64,000 bases of DNA from Promethearchaeota archaeon (GTDB taxonomy: Archaea > Asgardarchaeota > Lokiarchaeia > Sigynarchaeales > SOKP01): contig JAEOTV010000169.1 in assembly GCA_016839635.1 (NCBI GenBank), positions 1-64,000 on the forward strand, in the 5' to 3' direction. Position numbers and translations under genes: made by a program. The notes beneath the pieces were generated by a model. It was given only the letters and a program-made list of their open reading frames with translations. It did not search any database and was not told the DNA's origin. Of this stretch, positions 34,929 through 43,818 are shown in pieces; within the stretch, counting starts at the first letter, position 1; each line of letters starts with the position of its first letter.

Positions 34929-35675
34929 ATGAATCAGAATAAAAAACTTCTTGTAGTACTTGTGTTAGGGATCGTAATAATTGTTGCTTCAATTCCGATT
35001 ATTTTTATTATTATTAATAATATTCAACGGGAGGAAAATATACAGATCAAATTCCTACCTAATCAAATGAAGTCATGTCCCAATCACACAACCTGGTTAC
35101 TTTTAGATATAAAAACTAAAACCAACGACTTAATGTCTAACTTATCTTTGTATCTTAATACTAATTCTTCTGTAGAAATGGAATATAAAGTCTGGGATAA
35201 TTCTCAATTTAGTAAAGTTGTAGAGGTGTTTTTATATCCCAACATTACCCATCTCAATACAATAATTGAAATTGAAGCAAACGTCTCCAGTGGAAGATTT
35301 TCTAAGATTATTTATGCCCAAGTGCTGGTTTTAGATTGGATATTAGAGATTTCTCCAGAAATCGAAGCAATGAGAGATGAGTTTGTTAATTATTTATCAA
35401 ATAACCATGCAAATTTTAAAATAAATGGAAGTACCGTGTGGGAAGGGTTTGGAAATGCGCCTCAAATCTTAGTTGTTGAACACTATCTTTATAAATCAGT
35501 ATATTGGGAGATGGAAATAGCAAAACATGCTACAATTGCCCCACATGATTGGGTTAAAATCTATTTAAGACCAAGATCGAGCTTATTTCCAAATTGGTCT
35601 GGAATTATTGATTCTTGGAGTAGTGGAAATTATACAGTATCAGAAGTTGATCCTCCCGATGAAATTTATCGTTAA
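34929..35675 (+). CDS. Exported membrane-anchored protein, unknown function
   Basis: 248 residues. The N-terminal anchor (LLVVLVLGIVIIVASIPIIF, ~7-26) is followed by an outer-face domain with several N-glycosylation sequons (NHT, NLS, NSS, NIT, NVS, NYT). The middle is beta-rich; the last third has WVKIYLRPRSSLFPNWSG. No catalytic motif is recognised. It starts 6 bases after the permease stop and is probably co-transcribed with it, so it could be a surface partner of the carrier, but this is inference. Confidence 0.68.
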   Translation: MNQNKKLLVVLVLGIVIIVASIPIIFIIINNIQREENIQIKFLPNQMKSCPNHTTWLLLDIKTKTNDLMSNLSLYLNTNSSVEMEYKVWDNSQFSKVVEVFLYPNITHLNTIIEIEANVSSGRFSKIIYAQVLVLDWILEISPEIEAMRDEFVNYLSNNHANFKINGSTVWEGFGNAPQILVVEHYLYKSVYWEMEIAKHATIAPHDWVKIYLRPRSSLFPNWSGIIDSWSSGNYTVSEVDPPDEIYR

Positions 35676-35710
35676 AAATCTAATTATTGTTAATGCTAGT
35701 TATTTGGAGC

Positions 35711-36922
35711 CTACTTATCGAACATATACTTAACTCCTTTTTTTAGAGGGGACATTTTTCTCAATCTTTCAATTACATGTGGTAATTTGTCTAAAAAATA
35801 ATCCACATCTTCTTCTGTAGTAAATCTTCCTAAAGAGACTCGTAAACAACCATGAGCATCTTCATTTTTTAATCCTATCGCTAGAAGCACATGGCTAGGA
35901 TCCAACGATTTAGATGAACATGCTGAACCTGTTGAAGTAGCAATCCCCTCCATATCTAAATCCAATACAATTGATTCTCCCTCAATATATTTAAATCCTA
36001 AATTCACATTATTGGGAAGTCTTTGAGTTGGATGTCCATTCAAATAGCTGTCTTCAATATTTTCTGTAACCCATTTAATAATTTTGTCTCTTAGATTTAT
36101 CTGTCTAAGAGCTTCTTTCTCCATTTCTTCTTTGGCTAACTCTACTGCTTTTGCAAAACCTGCAATTCCAGGAACATTTACAGTACTTGGCCTCATATCT
36201 CTTTCATGACCTCCACCAAACATAATAGGTTCAATAAATTTACCCCAACCTTCTCTAACTCCTTTGTTGCGAATATATAGCATCCCTACTCCTTTGGGTC
36301 CATAGAGCTTATGAGCAGAGGCTGATAACAAATCAATATTCATATCATTTACATCAATTGGAACTTTTCCGAAAGCTTGTACTGCATCTGTATGAAAGAT
36401 GATATCATGTGCTTTTGCGACTGCTCCAATCTCTTTCATTGGTTCAATAGTACCAATCTCATTATTAGCAAACATGATGCTAATTAGAATAGTTTTTTTT
36501 GTTATTGCATTCTCTAAATCTTTAGTATTAATGAGCCCATATTTATCAACGGGTAAGTATGTAACGTTGAACACTTTTTTTCCTAATTCTTTATAGGGGT
36601 TTTCTACCGCATGGTGTTCGATTGAAGTTGTAATAATATGGTTACCTTTTTTAATATTTTTTGAAGCGACTCCAAAAATAGCAATGTTATCTGCTTCTGT
36701 TCCTGAAGAAGTAAAAAAAATATCGTCTCTATTCGCATTAATTAATGAGGCAATTGTTTCACGCGATTTTAATAAGATTTGTCCTGCTTTTTGTCCTATG
36801 GAGTGCAGGCTAGAAGAATTACCATATGTCTCTTTAAAGTGTTTGCTAACTTCTTCAATAACCTTAGGGTCCATTGGAGTTGTTGCAGCATTATCAAGGT
36901 AAATATATTTCGATTCATTCAT
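35711..36922 (-). CDS. iscS: Cysteine desulfurase, NifS/IscS type
   Basis: 403 residues, normal length. YLDNAATTPMDP is at the N-terminus. The PLP contacts are HTDAVQAFGKVPID and the PLP lysine in SASAHKLYGPKG. The active-site Cys loop is STGSACSSKSLDPSHVL, with the group-I-type spacing. The enzyme takes sulfur from L-cysteine as a persulfide and passes it to scaffolds; in this window IscU (25315) and SufB (40017) are candidate receivers. It is not in an operon with either. ATG start. Confidence 0.93.
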   Translation of the reverse strand: MNESKYIYLDNAATTPMDPKVIEEVSKHFKETYGNSSSLHSIGQKAGQILLKSRETIASLINANRDDIFFTSSGTEADNIAIFGVASKNIKKGNHIITTSIEHHAVENPYKELGKKVFNVTYLPVDKYGLINTKDLENAITKKTILISIMFANNEIGTIEPMKEIGAVAKAHDIIFHTDAVQAFGKVPIDVNDMNIDLLSASAHKLYGPKGVGMLYIRNKGVREGWGKFIEPIMFGGGHERDMRPSTVNVPGIAGFAKAVELAKEEMEKEALRQINLRDKIIKWVTENIEDSYLNGHPTQRLPNNVNLGFKYIEGESIVLDLDMEGIATSTGSACSSKSLDPSHVLLAIGLKNEDAHGCLRVSLGRFTTEEDVDYFLDKLPHVIERLRKMSPLKKGVKYMFDK

Positions 36923-37031
36923 GTTAAATTTGAGGCTAGTATTTTTAGAATAAACTCATTAAATATTTATTATGCTTAAATTATTAATTCTTCTTATTAG
37001 GAAAAAAAATAAATAAGACTAAGTGACTGAT

Positions 37032-37586
37032 ATGTTTAAATTAATGTGGGGTATAACAGGAACTGGTTATGTTCTTCAAGAATCTATTGATTTAATGAAA
37101 GAATTACAAGAGGATTTCAATATAGATTTAACTGTAATTTTATCAAAGGAGGGTGTTGCTGTTATCAAATGGTATAAGAAATGGTTGGCACTTACTGAAG
37201 TAGTAAAAAAAGTGAAAATAGAAAAAACTCCTAATATTCCTTTTTATGCTGGGCCTCTACAACTTGGAAATTATGATCTATTTCTAGCTTGCCCTGTTTC
37301 TGCTAATAGTGTTGCTAAAATAGTTTATGGTATCGCTGATACTTTAATAACTAATTGTGTTGCTCAAGCTATCAAAGGGGGGCAGATAGTCTATATTTTT
37401 CCCTCTGATCAAGATACTGAACCGATCATAACTTCTCGGCCAGATGGAAGTCCTTTAGTTTTAAAGATAAGAGATATTGAACTCGATAATATTAAGAAAT
37501 TGAAACAAATGGAGGGAATTACTGTAATATCAGATTTTTCTGAAATTAAACCTCTAATCTTGGAAAAGATTAAAGAAAATAGATAA
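37032..37586 (+). CDS. Archaeal flavoprotein (AfpA / dihydromethanopterin-reductase-like)
   Basis: 184 residues from ATG 37032; the upstream GTG 37023 is part of a GTGACT Shine-Dalgarno-like sequence. MWGITGTGYVLQESIDLM is the FMN phosphate loop of the flavoprotein (HFCD-like) family. AGPLQLGNYDLFLACPVSANSVAKIVYGIADTLITN is the conserved core of archaeoflavoprotein AfpA and the acceptor-type dihydromethanopterin reductase. These FMN proteins take electrons from ferredoxin, and a four-cluster polyferredoxin gene lies convergently 17 bases downstream. Whether it reduces a pterin here is unknown. Confidence 0.8.
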   Translation: MFKLMWGITGTGYVLQESIDLMKELQEDFNIDLTVILSKEGVAVIKWYKKWLALTEVVKKVKIEKTPNIPFYAGPLQLGNYDLFLACPVSANSVAKIVYGIADTLITNCVAQAIKGGQIVYIFPSDQDTEPIITSRPDGSPLVLKIRDIELDNIKKLKQMEGITVISDFSEIKPLILEKIKENR

Positions 37587-37602
37587 AAGTGTTTAAATTT
37601 TT

Positions 37603-38043
37603 TTAAGTTTCAAATTTCACAGGTTCAATTGCACCCTCTGGACAAGATATTGCACATTTCAGGCAACCTTGGCATTTTGCGATTTCCTTATACTTATATC
37701 TGATTCCTTCCTCTTCTCTTCCGACTTTTTTGACAATATCTTTATAAAAAAGGTTTTTAGGACAGAATTTACCCTTCTCATCAAGGCATTTTTCACAAAG
37801 ATTACAATTCTCATGATCTATTTTGATACTAATAATTTGATCCGGACTTGTTATTGAAGTCACTTCTACAGCATTTCTCGGGCAAACCTGAACACAATTT
37901 AAACAAGCTTTACATTTAACATAATCTACTTTTCTGATTCCATGTTCAAAATAAATTGCTTTAGCCTTACATGCTCGCATGCAGCGTTCACATCTTACAC
38001 ACAATTCTTGATCAATTTGAACAGGTATAAATTTCTCTTTAAT
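37603..38043 (-). CDS. Polyferredoxin (multiple 4Fe-4S clusters), apparent ATT start
   Basis: About 146 residues. Cys motifs are CVRCERCMRACK, CKACLNCVQVCPRNAV, CNLCEKCLDEKGKFCPKN and CQGCLKCAISCPEGAI, so up to four [4Fe-4S] clusters. It serves as a soluble electron carrier. The first standard start is TTG 38004, which falls immediately before the first cluster Cys. In frame upstream the sequence reads KEKFIPVQIDQE, a normal ferredoxin lead-in strand, beginning at ATT 38043 (or GTT 38046). GAGGTAAT lies a few bases further up, and an in-frame TAA at 38052 bars a longer form. A non-standard start is inferred. Cys near the convergent flavoprotein suggests the two exchange electrons. Confidence 0.83.
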   Translation of the reverse strand: MKEKFIPVQIDQELCVRCERCMRACKAKAIYFEHGIRKVDYVKCKACLNCVQVCPRNAVEVTSITSPDQIISIKIDHENCNLCEKCLDEKGKFCPKNLFYKDIVKKVGREEEGIRYKYKEIAKCQGCLKCAISCPEGAIEPVKFET

Positions 38044-38232
38044 AACAAATTACCTCAGAGTTTATTTTTAATTAAGGCTAATTGTATCTACTTAATCAAA
38101 AATAACGTACATTATAAATATATTTTTTATAGAATATCAAAAATAGATATTAGAAACTTAGATAATTCCTAATATAAAATATAATAAAAAAATAGATAGA
38201 AAATTCTGAAATAATTAGAAGATTAACTTCGC

Positions 38233-39024
38233 TTATTGGAAATAACCCGTGTATTCTTTTCCTGTTCCAGGTAGTTGTTGCTGTTGTTGATATTGTTGTG
38301 CTTTTTGTGCCAATTCTAACATTTTAGCTTTTATTTCTTTTCCTTGTTCTATAAGGGTAGTTGTATCAATTGTTAAATTATACATCTTATTTAAGACTTC
38401 TAAAATGCTAGCAGCACCCTCTGGAGTAGGAATTTCTAATACAGGAGTAAATAATGCAAATGCATTCAATCTGTTTGTCAAAGCTTCGTTTAAGACGGTA
38501 GCTTCTGGGCCCACTATGATTCCCTTCTCGACCTTAGCTATACCAAATTTTTCAAGATGAGCCAACATCGCTTCTTCAGCAGCATAATATACAGGATATT
38601 CATCAATAATACCTCTCTGAGGGATTCCTTGAAAAATTACAATCTCCTTTGCTTTAACATCCTCAGATAAAGCCCAATTACAAATCGTTTTGCTTAGGTC
38701 GTTGTAGGCAGTTGGAATCTGGAATGGAACCTCACAAATACCAATAATCAAGTTATTCTTTGGAGAATAGAGCAATCTAAATGGATGTTTTAGAACACCT
38801 GCATAAAATACTGAAATAGGGGGTAGATATTCTGATGTAATAAAACCAATTTCTTTTATATCTGTAATTTGTTCAATTAGTGTGTTAGCAACGATAGGAC
38901 CAATTAAACCAATTCCTGCAAATCCTAAAACGAAAGTTGCTCCCTCTTTAATTTCTACTGACAAATCCTCTATGATAATACTAGATCTCTTACCTTTATC
39001 ACAAATATATTCCTTTTTTACCAT
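38233..39024 (-). CDS. PAC2-family proteasome-assembly-chaperone-like protein
   Basis: About 263 residues from ATG 39024, preceded by GGTGAG; an upstream in-frame TTG 39036 is less likely. The core FVLGFAGIGLIGPIVANTLIEQI and EIGFITSEYLPPISVFYAG are the PAC2 signature, shared by eukaryotic PAC2 and archaeal PbaA/PbaB/ComB-like proteins. ATVLNEALTNRLNAFALF and PTPEGAASILEVLN follow. The C-terminus ends in a Gln-rich tail (YQQQQQ). In archaea such proteins act as proteasome assembly chaperones or as activator-like binding partners; no proteasome gene is in the window. Confidence 0.82.
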   Translation of the reverse strand: MVKKEYICDKGKRSSIIIEDLSVEIKEGATFVLGFAGIGLIGPIVANTLIEQITDIKEIGFITSEYLPPISVFYAGVLKHPFRLLYSPKNNLIIGICEVPFQIPTAYNDLSKTICNWALSEDVKAKEIVIFQGIPQRGIIDEYPVYYAAEEAMLAHLEKFGIAKVEKGIIVGPEATVLNEALTNRLNAFALFTPVLEIPTPEGAASILEVLNKMYNLTIDTTTLIEQGKEIKAKMLELAQKAQQYQQQQQLPGTGKEYTGYFQ

Positions 39025-39222
39025 AATTCTCACCAATTATGTAGATTTTTATTTTAAGTAGTATTTTTTGTTTATATTGTAATTTCTTCTTATGTTATTT
39101 ATTGAGCTTACATTATTAAAATTAACCTATTATAAATCATTAAAGTGAAATTCATTCGAACATTAAGTATTTTGATTAGAATTTTTAATAAAAATTAATT
39201 ACTTCGAATAAAGTGAATTAGA

Positions 39223-40020
39223 TTGATTTTGGAAGTAAAAGATTTAACAATACCGACCATTGACCAAAAATGCGTAATTGTAAGCAAGGTCTCATTTGGG
39301 GTGAAAGAGGGTTCAATTCATGCAGTGATTGGTCCAAATGGCTCAGGTAAATCTACATTAGCTTACACTATTATGGGCTTAGACAATTATAAACCCTCTG
39401 AAGGAAAAATCTATTTTGATGGAATTGAAATAACAAATATGAGTATAACTGAACGTGCTAAGCTAGGAATAACTTTAGCATGGCAAGAACCTGCAAGAAT
39501 AGATGGATTATCCATTTCCAAATATATTTCACTTGGCGTCAAGGATAAGAAAAATCTCAAAGAACAAGTCATTGAAGCATTAGATATAGTAAATTTAGAA
39601 CCTGAAAGATATTTGAATCGAACCATAGATGAATCTTTAAGTGGAGGAGAGAGAAAACGAGTTGAGTTAGCAGCAGCTATCGCTATGAGACCTAGATTAA
39701 TCATACTAGATGAACCAGATTCTGGTTTAGATTTCATTGTAATTGAGGATTTTCTAAATATCTTTGCAAAAATTAAGGAATTAAATATGACGATTTTATT
39801 GATTACACATAGAGAAGATATAGGAATGGTTGCTGATTATGGAACTCTTATTTGGAGGGGTGATGCTCTATTAACAGATGAGTTTCCAAAAGTAATGTTA
39901 AAATATTGTGCTAAAGCTGGACTAAAAGAATTTTGTAAAAGAAAATTATTTAATGGAGAAGGAGCTTGTTTTGATGAGGATTATATTGATAAAATTTTTC
40001 GAGAGGAACAAGGATTATGA
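39223..40020 (+). CDS. sufC: SufC-type ABC ATPase of the SUF/SMS Fe-S system
   Basis: 265 residues, TTG start. Walker A GPNGSGKST (37-45), signature LSGGERKRVELA, and Walker B LIILDEPDSGLD. The Q-loop LAWQEPARIDGLSI is the SufC type, and the following FLNIFAKIKELNMTILLITHRE is typical. The cysteine-rich C-terminus (CAKAGLKEFCKRKLF, GEGACFDE) is longer than in bacterial SufC. It overlaps sufB by four bases (ATGA), so translation is coupled. With SufB it forms the two-protein SUF-like minimal (SMS) arrangement common in archaea: ATP-driven scaffold for cluster assembly. Confidence 0.92.
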   Translation: MILEVKDLTIPTIDQKCVIVSKVSFGVKEGSIHAVIGPNGSGKSTLAYTIMGLDNYKPSEGKIYFDGIEITNMSITERAKLGITLAWQEPARIDGLSISKYISLGVKDKKNLKEQVIEALDIVNLEPERYLNRTIDESLSGGERKRVELAAAIAMRPRLIILDEPDSGLDFIVIEDFLNIFAKIKELNMTILLITHREDIGMVADYGTLIWRGDALLTDEFPKVMLKYCAKAGLKEFCKRKLFNGEGACFDEDYIDKIFREEQGL

Positions 40021-40979
40021 GTAGTCCCGAATACCCAAAAGAAATATTAGAAAGTCTTGAAGATTATAATATAGATATCAGAGATTTTATGCCAGGACAC
40101 GGGAAAGGTGCTAAACTTCTATTAAATTTTAACAAGATTAGTGGATTAGAACAAGTTGATGGAGTTATTCTAAAAGGAAGAGAAATCGAAAATGGTATTG
40201 TCGCTGATGTGCTTATTAAAGAAGGGACAAGAATTGAAGAACCTGTTCATTTATGCTTCGGTGTAAACAAAGAAACTGGAATACAAGAAATTTTTCCAAG
40301 AATTATTGCGGAAGATAATACAGAAGTAACTATACAAGCGCATTGTAGTTTTCCAAAAGCAAATGGATTAATTCACAAAATGTTTGGGCACTTTTATATT
40401 GGAAAAAATTGCAACTTTACTTATACTGAAACTCATTATCATGGTGAAAATTCAGGAGCCTTAGTTGCCCCGGTTGCATATATGTATGTTGGTGAAAATA
40501 GTGTGTTTGAAAATAACTTTAATCTTACAAAAGGAACTCCAGGGAAAGTAAAAATAATGATTGATATTTATGCTATGAAAAACAGCGTGATAAAATCAAA
40601 TATACGAGCTTTTGGAAAAAGTAAAAAAGATTCAATAAGAATTAGAGATTCCGTATTTCTTGAAGGAGAAAATTCTAGGAGTCTTATTAAAATGAAAGCT
40701 GCGGCTAGAGATGGAGGGGAAGTTTTAATGTATGGAATTACTGAAGGTAACGCACCAAATTGCAATGGTCATGTAGAGTGTAATGAAATTGTATTAGGAA
40801 AGGGATCTATCTGTCGGGCACGTCCTTTCATCAGAGCTATAGATCCCACTTCAAGTATTTCGCATGAAGCTTCTTTAGGAAGATTTCCGCAAAAATGGCT
40901 TGACGAACTAAAAGCTAAAGGATTAAATGAAGATGAGGCAACTCAAGTTCTAATTGAGGCTATGCTTCAAGAAGGATAG
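40017..40979 (+). CDS. sufB: SufB/SufD-family Fe-S scaffold protein
   Basis: 320 residues, short compared with bacterial SufB (~470-490) because the N-terminal extension is missing. The beta-helix core is clear. The C-terminal part CNGHVECNEIVLGKGSICRARPFI and SISHEASLGRFP is the family signature, with the Cys and His/Glu used for cluster building. It follows sufC with a four-base overlap. The pair lacks SufD, SufS and SufE, which fits the minimal archaeal SmsC-SmsB type. Sulfur could come from the desulfurase at 35711. The gene is followed after ~40 bases by a winged-helix regulator. Confidence 0.9.
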   Translation: MSSPEYPKEILESLEDYNIDIRDFMPGHGKGAKLLLNFNKISGLEQVDGVILKGREIENGIVADVLIKEGTRIEEPVHLCFGVNKETGIQEIFPRIIAEDNTEVTIQAHCSFPKANGLIHKMFGHFYIGKNCNFTYTETHYHGENSGALVAPVAYMYVGENSVFENNFNLTKGTPGKVKIMIDIYAMKNSVIKSNIRAFGKSKKDSIRIRDSVFLEGENSRSLIKMKAAARDGGEVLMYGITEGNAPNCNGHVECNEIVLGKGSICRARPFIRAIDPTSSISHEASLGRFPQKWLDELKAKGLNEDEATQVLIEAMLQEG

Positions 40980-41018
40980 TTCATAAAGAATATAATTTAA
41001 ATGAAAATGGAGAATAAA

Positions 41019-41663
41019 ATGAAGGAAAATACTAAATATCAAAATTATCGTTTTGTAGGAAAGATAAATGTTGATGAAATCCAACCTTGGTTTGATTTTG
41101 CTTCAGCAAAACCTTGGGATGAGCCTGAGATTCCATGGATTTTAGATAATAAAGTAAGACGTGAGATCTTAATAATTCTTGCTAAAGGCTCAAAAAATTT
41201 TCAAGAAATCTATGAAAGAGTCAATTTTTCACCCAAACCATTGTTAATAACAAAAGAAGAGTATGATTGCCAAATCTCCTATAAGTGGACAAAAAAAACA
41301 GTTGAAAATCACCTTATGACTCTAGAGTGGTATAATCTGATTAAGTTAATAAATTCTCAGTATGAATTGACTATCCCAATATTATTAAAAGAAGATTCTG
41401 AGAAATTAGAAGAGTATATAATAAAATTTACAGAAAACTGGATTCCTATTATCAAACAATTAGGGAATGAAGTTCAAGAAAAGTTTGGAGATCTTGATGA
41501 GAAAACTCCATTATATGAAATTTTAATAGAAAAAGCAATTGAAAAATTGTATAAAATTCTAAAGGAAGAGAATCTACTTCCTAAACAACCAAATTTAAAA
41601 GCTTTATGGGCTGAACAGCTTAGAAAAATTAAATTTGAAGATTGGGTTGGAAAGAATTTTTAA
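41019..41663 (+). CDS. Winged-helix (ArsR-like) regulator next to suf
   Basis: About 214 residues from ATG 41019, chosen because GGAG lies seven bases upstream; ATG 41001 is in frame but has no Shine-Dalgarno. ILDNKVRREILIILAKGSKNF is the first helix pair of a winged-helix domain, and WTKKTVENHLMTLEWYNLIK the recognition helix. A ~20-residue insert lies between (SPKPLLITKEEYDCQ...). The C-terminal ~90 residues are helical. It has a single Cys in the DNA-binding part (YDCQIS), so Fe-S sensing like IscR or SufR is not supported. The position ~40 bases after sufB suggests control of the suf pair, as inference. Confidence 0.68.
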   Translation: MKENTKYQNYRFVGKINVDEIQPWFDFASAKPWDEPEIPWILDNKVRREILIILAKGSKNFQEIYERVNFSPKPLLITKEEYDCQISYKWTKKTVENHLMTLEWYNLIKLINSQYELTIPILLKEDSEKLEEYIIKFTENWIPIIKQLGNEVQEKFGDLDEKTPLYEILIEKAIEKLYKILKEENLLPKQPNLKALWAEQLRKIKFEDWVGKNF

Positions 41664-41786
41664 TTTATCTACTCTCTTTTATAATTAATTTGAGATTTAA
41701 TAACTATAATATTGGAGGCTTATCTTAATAAAAGGTTTCAATAAATCTTTTATAAAAAAATTAATTTTTTTGATTATATTATCAAA

Positions 41787-42317
41787 ATGTGGGAAATTAT
41801 GGAAAAAAAAGATTTAAAAGAAGGAGATAAAGCCCCATTATTTGAATTAGATTCTTATAATGCGGGGATTGTTGATCTATCCGAATTAATTGGAGATCAA
41901 AAAATTGTTCTTATTTTCTCGAGATACTTTGGCTGTCCTATTTGTTTAGTAGATCTTAAAGAGCTTATGAATAGAAAATCTGAAATTGAGGATAAAGGAG
42001 CAAAAATATTATACATTACTCAATCGGGTGAAAAAGCAGCTAGTGAATATATTAAAAAGGAGAATATTGATTTTCCAGTAATTCCGAGTTCTAAAGATGA
42101 GTTATATGCGGATTATGGATTAGGTCTAATGACCGCGGGGGCTATGACAAAAATTAGGGGAAAATTAAAGGAAGCTAAAAATCTTGGTATAGAACATGGA
42201 GAATATGAAGGTTGGGAAAAACAAGGGCCTGGACAATTTGTAATTGATGCAGAAGGAGTCTTGATACATGCTCAAAAGGGGTGGCTAGATATCGATAGTA
42301 TTCTTGCAGTATTATAA
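41787..42317 (+). CDS. Peroxiredoxin-like (AhpC/TSA, thioredoxin-fold) protein
   Basis: 176 residues (172 if ATG 41799 is used). GDKAPLFELDSYNAGIVDLSELIGDQKIVLIFSR leads into YFGCPICLVDLKEL: a CxxC at the peroxidatic position, as in PrxL2/AhpC-like proteins, not the usual PxxxTxxC. GPGQFVIDAEGVLIHAQKGW is the family's later strand pair. Related Asgard and methanogen proteins sometimes use selenocysteine at this site; here both are Cys (TGT). Likely role: thiol-based reduction of peroxides or disulfides. No neighbour links. Confidence 0.8.
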   Translation: MWEIMEKKDLKEGDKAPLFELDSYNAGIVDLSELIGDQKIVLIFSRYFGCPICLVDLKELMNRKSEIEDKGAKILYITQSGEKAASEYIKKENIDFPVIPSSKDELYADYGLGLMTAGAMTKIRGKLKEAKNLGIEHGEYEGWEKQGPGQFVIDAEGVLIHAQKGWLDIDSILAVL

Positions 42318-42470
42318 TTAAATTAAATTCTATTCTTTTCATTCTTTTACTAGTTTTTCTATATGAAGATATTACCTAGATATCACTTAGTTTCAAAAGA
42401 TAAGTCTATATGTTTTTAATATATATGTAGATATCTCTCTGCTATTATAAGGATATTTACGATAATTTGA

Positions 42471-42779
42471 ATGAATCATAACAAATTTGAGAAACGAATG
42501 ACAGAATTGATTATTCCAAAAATAGAAGATTCAGAACCAGTTCTCAATCTTAAGGACTTATTCTATGAACTTGAAGCTTTTAATGAAGTTGTTAGTAAAG
42601 AGGCAGAAGAAATACCACTTAAATCAAGGTATGATAATTTCAAACTTCTAACCGATATTTCAAATGTATTACAAAAGTGTAGGCATTTAACCAGTAAGGA
42701 TAAACTTCTCTATTGCCAAAGTCAACGTTATTTCATGAAACTTTATTTGCGGGAAATTAATAAAGAGCATTCAGATTAA
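42471..42779 (+). CDS. Small protein of unknown function
   Basis: 102 residues, ATG start; all-helical in appearance (MTELIIPKIEDSEPVLNLKDLFYELEAFNEVV, then YDNFKLLTDISNVLQKCRHLTS). Two Cys are present but no motif. I do not recognise a family. It meets the next gene tail to tail with a four-base overlap of the stop codons. Confidence 0.55.
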   Translation: MNHNKFEKRMTELIIPKIEDSEPVLNLKDLFYELEAFNEVVSKEAEEIPLKSRYDNFKLLTDISNVLQKCRHLTSKDKLLYCQSQRYFMKLYLREINKEHSD

Positions 42780-43708
42780 TTAATGTATGCATATGCCTCC
42801 ATTAGATAATGACTAGGATTTAATGTAGGTAAATGGCCTACCATCCAACCCTGAGATGTAGTTTCACAAACCCAGTATTCTTTACTATCTATAGTAAAAG
42901 AGTGACTAGGAGGGTAACCCAAATGATGAGTAGGTGTAAAATTTAAATATACACCAATACATGCATGACCAAACCATTGTTCCTCAACTATATCATAATA
43001 ATTTATAACTGCAAGAATTGCTTCATAACCTAGTGAAACTACTAATGAACCAAATAAAACAGAAAGATCTTCACAATCTCCTTGACTGAATATTGTCTCC
43101 ATGGGATATTTAGTTATATCTATGATTTCAGCCCTATAACCAATTGCTTGGGTAAAGCTTAATAAAGCATTTACAATTTCTTCTGAATCATATTGATCGA
43201 GGCATTTTGACTGGATTGCTTCTGAAATTTGAATAATCTTTGAGTAATTAGGGGTACAATAGGATGCAATTACTGATGCTACATAATCAGGATCCCAGTG
43301 GGTATGAGATGGATGAGGTTCACCCTCAAAAAAATTTAGTACATCTCGTGAAGTTGAAACTGTATATGAAGTAAGCGTGTTTCCGTGATTTACATAGAAA
43401 TGAACATTCTTTTGTGGTGAGAGATATTGATATGCTAAAATAATAGCAACAGGTGTTATTACTGAAGCAGCTATTACTATTATACCTATAACTAATGCTC
43501 TTTTTTGTTTCGTTGTTAATCGTACTTTGCGTTCTCTCTCTGTTCCAACCATGTCTATTTTTTCTGATTGAAGATCAACAGATTGATAAGTTTCAAAATC
43601 TGGATTATCAACTATTTTTGGAGTGAGATAAATTTGATTTGAGCAGGAGGGACAATATTCCCAATTAGGTTTCACAGGATTCCCGCAATTTGTACAAAAA
43701 TTAACCAT
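42776..43708 (-). CDS. Zinc-ribbon, single-span membrane protein with transglutaminase-like outer domain
   Basis: 310 residues. The N-terminal double CxxC ribbon (FCTNCGNPV, YCPSCSNQ, residues 4-25) is followed by a polar linker, a membrane span (ALVIGIIVIAASVITPVAII, ~71-90), then an outer domain. This has FSQGDCEDLSVLFGSLVVSLG, the transglutaminase/cysteine-protease nucleophile motif, and GHACIGVYLN for the His. Transglutaminase-like domains of this sort are cysteine peptidases or amide-forming enzymes. The cytosolic ribbon and external enzyme layout recurs in the subtilisin at 57335, where the ribbon is at the C-terminus. ATG start. Confidence 0.8.
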   Translation of the reverse strand: MVNFCTNCGNPVKPNWEYCPSCSNQIYLTPKIVDNPDFETYQSVDLQSEKIDMVGTERERKVRLTTKQKRALVIGIIVIAASVITPVAIILAYQYLSPQKNVHFYVNHGNTLTSYTVSTSRDVLNFFEGEPHPSHTHWDPDYVASVIASYCTPNYSKIIQISEAIQSKCLDQYDSEEIVNALLSFTQAIGYRAEIIDITKYPMETIFSQGDCEDLSVLFGSLVVSLGYEAILAVINYYDIVEEQWFGHACIGVYLNFTPTHHLGYPPSHSFTIDSKEYWVCETTSQGWMVGHLPTLNPSHYLMEAYAYIN

Positions 43709-43818
43709 TAGAATTCTTTTTTTTATTAGGGACTTTTAATTTAATAAAGATAAAATATTTCGGTCTTTTAAATTTAAAGATTGTTTTTCAAAGGTTTTTA
43801 TATATTGAATTATATTCT

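Noticed and set aside
41787..42317. Selenocysteine peroxiredoxin
   Set aside because: Both residues of the CxxC are TGT/TGC-type Cys codons; no in-frame TGA.
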